A stretch of DNA of 5,589 bases, from assembly GCA_021732945.1 (NCBI GenBank), contig JAKFWB010000530.1:1-5589 (forward strand). Direction: 5' to 3'. This DNA is from Porphyrobacter sp. (lineage in GTDB: Bacteria > Pseudomonadota > Alphaproteobacteria > Sphingomonadales > Sphingomonadaceae). The notes below the pieces were generated by a model. It had not been told where the DNA came from. It saw only the letters and a list, made by a program, of their open reading frames with translations, and made no database searches. Below, one piece after another: positions 1 to 5,140 of the stretch (positions within the stretch are counted from its first letter, which is position 1; each line of letters begins with the position of its first letter). Both the position numbers and the translations under genes were made by a program.

Positions 1-1
1 C

Positions 2-1126
2 ACCCAGCTGGTGCTGCAAGAAGAAAGTGGCATCTGCAACGTCGTCGACCCGCTCGGCGGCTCGCATTACATCGAGGCGCTGACCGCGACATTGGTGGCG
101 GAGGCCGAGGCGATGATGGCCGAGGTCGACGCGGCGGGCGGCATGACCGCCTATGTCGCCACCGGCGCGCCCAAGGCCGCGATCGAGCGCGCGGCGGCGG
201 AAAAGCAGACCAAGGTCGATATGGGCGAGACGGTGATCGTCGGGGTCAACAAGTACCGCAAGGACGCCGAGGACGCGCTAGAGACGCTGGAGGTGGATAA
301 CCAGATGGTCCGCACCGGCCAGATCGCGCGCCTCGCCAAGGTGCGCGAAGGCCGCGACGAGGCCGCGTGCAGGGCGGCATTGGCGGCGTTGACGGCGGGT
401 GCGCGCGTGAGTCCCATTGTGAGTCCCCGCGCAGGCGGGGACCTCAGTCGGCAAGGCGCTCCCTCGTCTGAGGCCCCCGCCTTCGCGGGGGCGCACAATC
501 TTTTGGCATTGGCCGTCGAATGCGCCCGCCACGACGCCACCCTCGGCGAAATTTCCGCGGCTATGGAAGAGGTCTTCGGCCGCCACGATGCGACGCCGGC
601 GCCGGTCAGCGGGGTCTATGCCAGCGCCTATGAATTCGACCGCCGCTGGGCGCAGGTGTTGGACGGCGTGGAAGCCGTCGGCCGCCGTCTGGGCCGCGCG
701 CCCCGGATCATGGTCGCCAAGATGGGGCAGGACGGGCATGATCGCGGCGCGAATGTGATCGCGAGCGCGTTCGGTGACATGGGTTTCGAGGTGATCTCCG
801 GCCCGCTGTTCCAGACGCCCGAGGAATCCGTCGCAATGGCACTTGAACACGATGTCGATGTGGTCGGCGCGTCGAGCCTCGCGGCAGGCCACAAGACCCT
901 GATCCCCGAACTGATCCGCCTGCTGCGTGAAGCCGGTCGCGGCGACATCAAGGTCACCGCAGGCGGCGTAATTCCCCCGCAGGATTACGACTACCTGCGC
1001 GAGTCTGGCGTGCAGGGGATCTATGGCCCCGGCTCCAACGTGGTGGAATGCGCGGCGGATATTCTGGTGCTGCTCGGCCACAACATGCCGCCGCTGGGCG
1101 AGGGGCTGGACGAGGCGGCGGAGTAG
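2..1126 (+). CDS. scpA: Methylmalonyl-CoA mutase, C-terminal part (5' end outside the window)
   Basis: The reading frame is open from base 2 to a TAG stop and gives about 374 residues, so the gene starts before the window. The product is the adenosylcobalamin-dependent mutase that isomerises methylmalonyl-CoA to succinyl-CoA in the cytoplasm. The beginning (VVDPLGGSHYIE) is the end of the substrate-binding TIM barrel. It continues through VGVNKY and VRTGQIARL to a linker, then a cobalamin-binding Rossmann-like domain from about residue 235. That domain carries the DxHxxG motif in KMGQDGHDRG; the cobalt-ligand His codon is at 737-739. GSNVVECAADIL lies near the C-terminus. The linker is abnormal: 28 codons (416-499) are a palindromic repeat translated in frame (see that entry). 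The large size and barrel-plus-B12 layout fit the single-chain or large-subunit type (scpA/mutB/bhbA). Family assignment is near certain; the choice of symbol is not. The carboxylase gene at 5141 supplies the preceding step. Confidence 0.96.
   Translation, partial: TQLVLQEESGICNVVDPLGGSHYIEALTATLVAEAEAMMAEVDAAGGMTAYVATGAPKAAIERAAAEKQTKVDMGETVIVGVNKYRKDAEDALETLEVDNQMVRTGQIARLAKVREGRDEAACRAALAALTAGARVSPIVSPRAGGDLSRQGAPSSEAPAFAGAHNLLALAVECARHDATLGEISAAMEEVFGRHDATPAPVSGVYASAYEFDRRWAQVLDGVEAVGRRLGRAPRIMVAKMGQDGHDRGANVIASAFGDMGFEVISGPLFQTPEESVAMALEHDVDVVGASSLAAGHKTLIPELIRLLREAGRGDIKVTAGGVIPPQDYDYLRESGVQGIYGPGSNVVECAADILVLLGHNMPPLGEGLDEAAE
416..499 (+). repeat. In-frame double-hairpin (REPIN-like) element inside the mutase gene
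   Basis: The element has inverted ends ATTGTG (416-421) and CACAAT (494-499). Inside are two perfect 8-bp hairpins with 4-nt loops: GTCCCCGC/GCGGGGAC (423-430 with 435-442, loop GCAG) and GCCCCCGC/GCGGGGGC (473-480 with 485-492, loop CTTC). Next come inner arms CCTCAG (442-447) and CTGAGG (468-473) around a spacer at 448-467. The right half reverse-complemented closely matches the left half, so it is two REP-like units in inverted orientation. The length is 84 bp, exactly 28 codons, and the boundaries fall on codon boundaries. The encoded stretch (from IVSPRAGG to AFAGAHN) has no stop and is rich in Pro, Gly, Ala and Ser. It separates ALTAGAR from LLALAVE, which in ordinary mutases are joined by only a few residues. 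The exact right boundary is uncertain because the final Asn could be ancestral. Confidence 0.85.
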
Positions 1127-1139
1127 GGTTTCCCCACAT

Positions 1140-1232
1140 CCGTTCGCACTGAGCTTGTCGAAGGGCTGCCTTTCGCTTTGTCTTGCAGTAACAAGGGGAA
1201 GGACAGGGCTTCGACAAGCTCATACCGAACGG
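1140..1232. repeat. Intergenic inverted repeat, copy 1 (Sphingomonadales-type, core GAGCTTGTCGA)
   Basis: The left arm (1140-1168) begins CCGTTCGCACTGAG and the right arm (1204-1232) ends CATACCGAACGG. They are complementary at 24 of 29 positions. The segment between them (1169-1203) is also partly self-complementary (CTTTGT against ACAAGG), so one long stem closed near 1186 is possible. The element fills most of the 115-bp gap between the mutase and the LprI-like gene. Its last two bases (GG) are the start of that gene's GGAG ribosome-binding site. It may act as a transcript 3'-end stabiliser or weak attenuator, but there is no U-tract as in an intrinsic terminator. Confidence 0.9.
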
Positions 1233-1234
1233 AG
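1231..1234 (+). promoter_or_regulatory. Ribosome-binding site GGAG for the LprI-like lipoprotein gene
   Basis: GGAG lies 7 nt before the ATG at 1242 and decides that start. Bases 1231-1232 are the last two bases of inverted repeat copy 1, so half of the site can be paired when the repeat folds. Confidence 0.6.
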
Positions 1235-1241
1235 TATTGAT

Positions 1242-1760
1242 ATGCCCAAGTGTCCCGCCTCCGTTGTTCAGTTGGGCCAGATGATCATTGCCACCTCGCT
1301 GCTCGCTAGTTGTGCACCTGATGACGCGGGTCCGGTGGCGGCCGAAACCAGTGCGCCCGCTGTGACGGTCACTTCGTCGGGCGAGCCAGAAGACTGCGTC
1401 GATGTTACATCCAATGCGGCTTATACGGAGTGCTTCAGGCAACTCGCCATTTCAGCTCGGGCAGAGGCGGACGCAGAGATGGCGAAGGCCCGGAAGATGG
1501 TCGTGGCGGCTGACGAAGAATACAGCCGGTACGCGCCGGACTCCTTGACGGCTGACGACAAGACACAGCTGGCCCGCCATCTCGCCAGGTCGCAGGAAAA
1601 CTGGTTGCGCTATGCAGACGGACAGTGCGAGCTTGAAGCCACAGCCGCGCGTGGCGGCAGCGGGACGGATACCTTGCGTCAGAAATGTCTCTTGCGTCTT
1701 GCGCGACTGCGGCTAGCCGAATTGCGCCACGCCGAGGCGCTCATTGATGGAAACAGGTAG
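1242..1760 (+). CDS. LprI-like (DUF1311) lipoprotein
   Basis: The product is 172 residues. The start is the ATG at 1242 because GGAG sits 7 nt upstream; the frame is open upstream to about 1023, but only through the end of the mutase gene and the repeat. The N-terminus is a lipoprotein signal with lipobox LASC (C24). Residue +2 is not Asp, so the outer membrane is the likely destination. A low-complexity Ala/Thr/Val/Ser linker (about 29-50) follows. The periplasmic domain has four further Cys (C52, C64, C129, C149), suggesting two disulfides. The signature [12 protein letters not shown], then RGGS, then a Cys 20 residues after the first, matches the lysozyme-inhibitor LprI family; LprI of Mycobacterium tuberculosis inhibits lysozyme. 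Whether this protein does so is not shown. Its 3' end overlaps bioB by 14 nt. A shorter paralogue lies at 4639-5055. Codon use looks less GC-biased than in the neighbouring metabolic genes. Confidence 0.8.
   Translation: MPKCPASVVQLGQMIIATSLLASCAPDDAGPVAAETSAPAVTVTSSGEPEDCVDVTSNAAYTECFRQLAISARAEADAEMAKARKMVVAADEEYSRYAPDSLTADDKTQLARHLARSQENWLRYADGQCELEATAARGGSGTDTLRQKCLLRLARLRLAELRHAEALIDGNR
1734..1737 (+). promoter_or_regulatory. Ribosome-binding site GAGG for bioB, inside the upstream gene
   Basis: GAGG lies within the last codons of the LprI-like gene, 9 nt before the ATG at 1747 and 6 nt before the alternative TTG at 1744. Its position inside the upstream coding region supports translational coupling. 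Confidence 0.45.
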
Positions 1761-2778
1761 GATAAAGCCTTTGTCTCACGCCCCCCGCACCGACTGGACC
1801 CGCACCGAAATCGCGGCCCTCTTCGACCAGCCCTTCACTGAGCTGCTGTTTCAGGCCGCCAGCGTCCACCGCGCCTATCACCCCGCCACCGAAGTCCAGC
1901 TGTGCACCCTGCTCAGCATCAAGACCGGCGGGTGTCCGGAGGATTGCGGCTATTGCTCGCAGTCGGTCCATGCCGACAGCGGCGTCGAGGCCACAAAACT
2001 GATGGACGTGCAGGCCGTGCTCCAGCGCGCGGCGCAGGCGAAGGATGCAGGCTCGCAGCGGTTCTGCATGGGCGCGGCGTGGCGCAACCCCAAGGACCGC
2101 GAAATGCCTGCAATTGTCGAGATCGTGAAGGGCGTGCGCGACATGGGCCTTGAGACCTGCATGACGCTGGGAATGCTCGAACCGCATCAGGCCGAGATGC
2201 TGGCCGAGGCGGGGCTCGATTACTACAACCACAATATCGACAGTTCGCCCGAGTATTACGAGCGCGTCATCTCCACCCGCGATTTCCAGTGCCGGCTCGA
2301 TACGCTGGACCATGTGCGCAAGGCGGGGATCAACGTCTGTTCCGGCGGGATCGTCGGCATGGGGGAGACGCGCGAGGACCGGGTGGGCTTCGTCCACACC
2401 CTCGCCACGCTGCCGCAGCACCCGGAGAGCGTGCCGGTCAACGCGCTGGTGCCGGTCAAGGGCACGGTGCTGGGCAATATGTTGGCCGACACGCCGCTCG
2501 CCAAGATCGACGATATCGAGTTCGTCCGAACGGTCGCGGTCGCGCGCATCACCATGCCGCGCTCGATGGTGCGGCTGTCGGCGGGGCGGGAATCCATGAG
2601 CGAGGCGACGCAGGCGCTGTGCTTCCTCGCCGGCGCGAATTCGATCTTCACCGGCGACAAGCTGCTGACCGCGCCCAACGCGGGCGATGACAAGGACGGC
2701 GCGCTGTTTGCCAAGCTCGGCCTCACCGCGCTCAAGGGCGAGGAACCGGCTAGGGCGTGCAAGGCGGGGGTGGCTTAA
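1747..2778 (+). CDS. bioB: Biotin synthase BioB (radical SAM)
   Basis: This enzyme inserts sulfur into dethiobiotin to make biotin, using S-adenosylmethionine and two iron-sulfur clusters, in the cytoplasm. From the ATG at 1747 the product is 343 residues, close to the Escherichia coli enzyme. The radical-SAM [4Fe-4S] motif CPEDCGYC gives C63, C67 and C70. The [2Fe-2S] ligands of the family are all present: C107 (RFCMGAAW), C138 (ETCMTLG), C198 (NVCSGGIVG) and R276 (VRLSAGRE). [11 protein letters not shown] and [14 protein letters not shown] are also typical. The TTG at 1744 would add one residue; ATG is preferred. The gene overlaps the LprI-like gene by 14 nt. No other biotin gene (bioF, bioA, bioD) is in the window. 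Biotin is the cofactor of the carboxylase encoded from 5141, which probably explains the placement. No obvious BioR-type palindrome is visible upstream. Confidence 0.97.
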   Translation: METGRIKPLSHAPRTDWTRTEIAALFDQPFTELLFQAASVHRAYHPATEVQLCTLLSIKTGGCPEDCGYCSQSVHADSGVEATKLMDVQAVLQRAAQAKDAGSQRFCMGAAWRNPKDREMPAIVEIVKGVRDMGLETCMTLGMLEPHQAEMLAEAGLDYYNHNIDSSPEYYERVISTRDFQCRLDTLDHVRKAGINVCSGGIVGMGETREDRVGFVHTLATLPQHPESVPVNALVPVKGTVLGNMLADTPLAKIDDIEFVRTVAVARITMPRSMVRLSAGRESMSEATQALCFLAGANSIFTGDKLLTAPNAGDDKDGALFAKLGLTALKGEEPARACKAGVA

Positions 2779-2785
2779 ATCATAA

Positions 2786-2880
2786 CTGTTCGCCCTGAGC
2801 CTGTCGTAGGGCCGTCTTTTCTTACGGCAAGAACGGCTCCAAAGAGAAGTGCAGCCCTTCGACAAGCTCAGGGCGAACGG
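2786..2880. repeat. Intergenic inverted repeat, copy 2
   Basis: The left arm starts at 2786 (CTGTTCGCCCTGAG) and the right arm (2852-2880) ends GCTCAGGGCGAACGG. They match at 25 of 29 positions. The left arm is the more diverged one (GAGCCTGTCGTAGG instead of GAGCTTGTCGAAGG). The right arm matches the left arm of copy 3 throughout. The element takes up nearly all of the 112-bp gap between bioB and the esterase gene and again ends next to the ribosome-binding site of the following gene. A short T-run (2817-2820) lies in the middle of the element, not after a completed hairpin, so I do not call a terminator. Confidence 0.9.
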
Positions 2881-2882
2881 AG
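2879..2882 (+). promoter_or_regulatory. Ribosome-binding site GGAG for the esterase-like gene
   Basis: GGAG lies 8 nt before the ATG at 2891 and favours that start over the GTG at 2849. As in copy 1, its first two bases are the last two bases of the inverted repeat. Confidence 0.6.
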
Positions 2883-2890
2883 TTTGCGTT

Positions 2891-3736
2891 ATGGTCTTCG
2901 CCTTCCTTGCCGCAGCGGCCCTCGCAGCGGCCCCCGCGCCCGAGCCGCAGCCCCTGACCATTGGCGAGACCGTGGTGCTGGAGGCCTTGGGAGCCGAGCG
3001 CAGCGTCAACATCATCCTGCCGCCCGATTACGCCGCCGAGCCGGACAAGCGCTGGCCGGTGATCTACCTGCTCGACGGGGCGATGAAACAGGATCTGATG
3101 ATGGGCGCAGGCCTGATGCGCTGGGGCGCGCTGTGGGGGCGCAGCCGGGATGCGATTATCGTTGGAATCGAGACCAAGGACCGCCAGCGCGAACTGCTCC
3201 CACCCACCGGCGATGCAGCTGAGCGCGCAAAATACCCCACCGCAGGCGAGGGCGCGTCCTTCCGCGCGTGGATCGCAGGCACCGTCAAGCCGATGGTCGA
3301 GGCGCGCTATCGCCATGATGGCACCGCGTTTCTGGTCGGCGAAAGTGCGGCGGGGCATTTCGTGGTCGAAACCTGGGCGGTCACACCCGGCCTGTTCACC
3401 GGCTACGCGGCGATCTCGCCGAGCCTGCAATGGGATGGCGAGAGCCTTTCGCAGTGGCTGGCCAGCACCACCGGCGATTACCGCCATACCGTGCGCCCGC
3501 CGCTCTACCTCAGCCTTGCGGATGAGGGCGGGGCGACTGAAACCGGCATGGAGCGGCTGCTCGCCAACCTGACACCCGCGCAACCTTACTGCTTCTCGGA
3601 CCGCCGCACGCAATTGCGTCATGCGACGAGCCTTCACGGCCTGCTGCCCGAGGCGCTGCAATATCTGCTCCCGACCAAGGCGGATTGGCTGGACGAATTC
3701 GGCATGGTGCTCCGCTGCGAGCGGCGGGGCGGGTAG
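2891..3736 (+). CDS. Secreted alpha/beta hydrolase, putative esterase (PF00756-like)
   Basis: The product is 281 residues from the ATG at 2891. A hydrophobic Ala-rich N-terminus (MVFAFLAAAALAAAPAPEP) looks like a signal peptide cleaved near residue 14, which suggests export to the periplasm, though it lacks a basic n-region. The mature part begins like the esterase D/enterochelin-esterase family: RSVNIILPPDY, then WPVIYLLDG. The nucleophile elbow is GESAAG with Ser152. H249 (SLHGLLPEAL) is the likely catalytic His, and D211, E212 or E217 (LADEGGATE) the likely acid. The length is typical. The substrate cannot be told from sequence. A GTG at 2849 in the same frame would add 14 residues read from the repeat (including FDKLRANG); this would supply basic residues but is probably an artefact. 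The gene stands alone between two inverted repeats, so its link to propionate metabolism is only positional. Confidence 0.82.
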   Translation: MVFAFLAAAALAAAPAPEPQPLTIGETVVLEALGAERSVNIILPPDYAAEPDKRWPVIYLLDGAMKQDLMMGAGLMRWGALWGRSRDAIIVGIETKDRQRELLPPTGDAAERAKYPTAGEGASFRAWIAGTVKPMVEARYRHDGTAFLVGESAAGHFVVETWAVTPGLFTGYAAISPSLQWDGESLSQWLASTTGDYRHTVRPPLYLSLADEGGATETGMERLLANLTPAQPYCFSDRRTQLRHATSLHGLLPEALQYLLPTKADWLDEFGMVLRCERRGG

Positions 3737-3745
3737 CCCCTTTTC

Positions 3746-3839
3746 CCGTTCGCCCTGAGCTTGTCGAAGGGCTGCTTTTCTTTCAGTGTAGCGCGTGAAA
3801 GGAAAAAGGGCAGTGCTTCGACAAGCTCAGCATGAACGG
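3746..3839. repeat. Intergenic inverted repeat, copy 3
   Basis: The left arm (3746-3774) begins CCGTTCGCCCTGAG and the right arm (3811-3839) ends CTCAGCATGAACGG. They match at 24 of 29 positions. The five mismatches all fall at positions 7-9 and 25-26 of the arm, exactly where each arm can pair with itself. The middle part is also complementary (CTTTC around 3778-3783 against GAAAGG near 3797-3802), closing a long stem. It fills most of the 114-bp gap between the esterase and DUF3445 genes. Unlike copies 1 and 2, the next gene's ribosome-binding site lies just beyond it, not within it. Confidence 0.9.
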
Positions 3840-3850
3840 TTTAGGGGACA

Positions 3851-4642
3851 ATGACCCTCGGCTTCAACGTCAACACGCTGCTCCCCAAAGCGCGCGGGGG
3901 TGGGCAGTTGCGCATGGGGCTGGTCAAGCTGGAGGAGCATGAGTGGCGCGATCCTGCGCCCGATCTGGCGGCGCGGGCGGCAGGCTTCGCCGATTGGCCG
4001 CAAGGGGTGCAACTCACGCCCGAGGTGGACGCTCCCGGCCGCGAACTCGCCGACATGCTGGGCACGCAAGGTGCGCTGCCCGAAGCCGCGCTCGCCACAC
4101 ACGAAGACCTCTGCCTCCTGACCAAACGCGAGGGCGAGGACGTCTACCGCCTGATCGGCGCGGCGGTCGCATGGCCATCAGACTGGCACCCCGCTGAGAA
4201 AATCGGCCTCCCCCTGCGCGCGCTCCATGCGCCCATCGCGGGCTATGAGGAGCAACTCGCCACCGGGGTCGACCGCTTCATGGAAACCCTGCGCACCGGC
4301 CCCATCTACGCGCGGTGCAACTGGTTTATCGCGGCCACCGGAGAACGCCGCTGGCTGCCCGACCGCCCGCCGCAAGAAGCCTTCGCCCATGTCACGCCGG
4401 AGAACGCTGGCGAGACCCTGTTCGTGCGCTCCGAACGCCAGACCCTTCGGCGGCTCCCGCAGACGGGCGCGATCCTGTTCGGCATCGGAATTTATGTCGA
4501 ACCGCTCGGCAATCTCTCCACCGCCAACATCGCCATGCTTGGCCGCGCGGTGCAGACGCTGGTGAGCGGCGAGGGTGACCGGCGCGGGGCACCCGCTTAT
4601 GCTGACAGCCTGATCGCCTACGCCGAAAGGAACGCCGTATGA
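3851..4642 (+). CDS. DUF3445 / heme-dependent oxidative N-demethylase alpha-like protein
   Basis: The product is 263 residues. ATG 3851 is the first possible start: an in-frame TAG lies at 3842, and AGGGG (3843-3847) is only 3 nt upstream, closer than usual. The sequence matches the DUF3445/HODM alpha family: RMGLVKLEEHEW (21-32), WPSDWHPAEKIG (108-119), LHAPIAGYE (125-133), ARCNWFI (154-160), and RSERQTLRRLPQTGAILFGIGIY (from residue 193). Characterised members are heme-binding PAS-fold subunits that oxidatively demethylate small methylated amines, working with a separate reductase. No reductase or ferredoxin partner is visible here, so the substrate and even the activity are inferred from family only. 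No signal peptide is seen, so it is probably cytoplasmic. It is coupled by an ATGA overlap to the LprI-like gene downstream. The family call is strong; the biochemical role is moderate. Confidence 0.85.
   Translation: MTLGFNVNTLLPKARGGGQLRMGLVKLEEHEWRDPAPDLAARAAGFADWPQGVQLTPEVDAPGRELADMLGTQGALPEAALATHEDLCLLTKREGEDVYRLIGAAVAWPSDWHPAEKIGLPLRALHAPIAGYEEQLATGVDRFMETLRTGPIYARCNWFIAATGERRWLPDRPPQEAFAHVTPENAGETLFVRSERQTLRRLPQTGAILFGIGIYVEPLGNLSTANIAMLGRAVQTLVSGEGDRRGAPAYADSLIAYAERNAV
4625..4630 (+). promoter_or_regulatory. Ribosome-binding site (GAAAGG) for the second LprI-like gene
   Basis: GAAAGG lies 8 nt before the ATG at 4639, inside the end of the DUF3445 gene. Together with the ATGA overlap it suggests the two genes are translated from one message. 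Confidence 0.45.
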
Positions 4643-5055
4643 TCGCCACGCTCTTTCTTTCCCTGCTGCTGCAATCCGCCGAGCCCCTGCACGAGTGTAA
4701 TCAGGAAGAAGCCGATAGGAGTATCCAACCGGAAATGAACCAGCGCGACTGGTGCGAGTTCCAGATCGCCGATGCCGAACTGAACGCACAGTGGAAAGTC
4801 ACAGTCGCCGCCATGAAGGAGCGCGATGCCGACTATGCGCCGTACAAGCGCGAAGGCGATACAAGCCCGGGTTGGTTCGAAAGCCTGCTCGAGGCGCAAC
4901 GTGGGTGGCTGACCTATCGCGACGGACACTGCACGCTCGAAAGGTATCATGCGCGCGGTGGCAGCGCTGCACCGATGCTTGAAGTGGGTTGCTTGGTGGT
5001 GCTCACGCGCATGCGGACGCGAGAACTCAAGGAACTGGTCACCTTCCCGGAATGA
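4639..5055 (+). CDS. Second LprI-like (DUF1311) secreted protein
   Basis: The product is 138 residues. It starts at the ATG that overlaps the stop of the DUF3445 gene (ATGA, 4639-4642). A short hydrophobic N-terminus (MIATLFLSLLLQSA) could be a signal peptide cut near residue 14; it has no basic n-region, so export is probable but not certain. There is no lipobox. Four Cys (C20, C39, C98, C118) match the four in the domain of the lipoprotein at 1242-1760. The C-terminal half is clearly related to it: GWLTYRDGHCTLE, ARGGS, then a Cys 20 residues after the first, then a basic helix ending in REL. It is shorter because the lipid-anchor linker is missing. Function is unknown beyond the LprI-family resemblance. 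Codons such as AGG, AGT and TGT suggest weaker codon bias than in the metabolic genes. Confidence 0.78.
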   Translation: MIATLFLSLLLQSAEPLHECNQEEADRSIQPEMNQRDWCEFQIADAELNAQWKVTVAAMKERDADYAPYKREGDTSPGWFESLLEAQRGWLTYRDGHCTLERYHARGGSAAPMLEVGCLVVLTRMRTRELKELVTFPE

Positions 5056-5140
5056 CGCCCCAAATCCGCTAGCTTGCAGCGCGCGCAATCCCTCGGCATA
5101 GCCACCGGCACAAAAAGCCCCTTGGAGAGAGGTCTCACCC
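5056..5140 (+). other. Intergenic region before the carboxylase gene, no inverted repeat
   Basis: This 85-bp gap is the only one in the window without the inverted repeat family. A very weak sigma70-like pair (TTGCAG 5074-5079 and CATAGC 5097-5102, 17-nt spacing) is visible, but it is far from consensus and cannot be claimed as a promoter. No terminator hairpin follows the LprI-like gene. Confidence 0.3.
5124..5132 (+). promoter_or_regulatory. Ribosome-binding site (GGAGAGAGG) supporting a TTG start
   Basis: A strong purine-rich site ends 8 nt before the TTG at 5141. It supports that non-ATG codon as the start, since no ATG lies at the conserved N-terminus. Confidence 0.65.

Noticed and set aside
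416..499. CRISPR-like or tandem repeat
   Set aside because: There are only two units, in inverted orientation, with different loops and a translated frame; this is a REP-pair structure, not an array.
278..1081. Minus-strand open frame opposite the mutase gene
   Set aside because: It lies antisense to a well-conserved B12-binding domain; long antisense frames are common in high-GC genes.
1140..1232. Intrinsic terminator after the mutase gene
   Set aside because: The hairpin is long and repeated elsewhere, and no T-run follows the right arm. The same holds for the other two copies.
1023..1241. Upstream extension of the LprI-like gene to an ATG at 1023
   Set aside because: It would read out of frame through the end of the mutase gene and through the inverted repeat. 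The lipobox signal and GGAG site fix the start at 1242.
1741..3015. Long minus-strand open frame opposite bioB (424 codons)
   Set aside because: It is a shadow of bioB, whose iron-sulfur ligands are intact on the + strand. The minus product is rich in Arg, His and Ala without recognisable domains and also runs through the inverted repeat.
2822..3661. Minus-strand open frame opposite the esterase gene
   Set aside because: It overlaps a recognisable hydrolase on the other strand and translates part of the repeat.
5074..5102. Promoter for the carboxylase gene (TTGCAG, 17 nt, CATAGC)
   Set aside because: Both boxes are far from consensus and such matches arise easily by chance; it is noted only in the intergenic entry.
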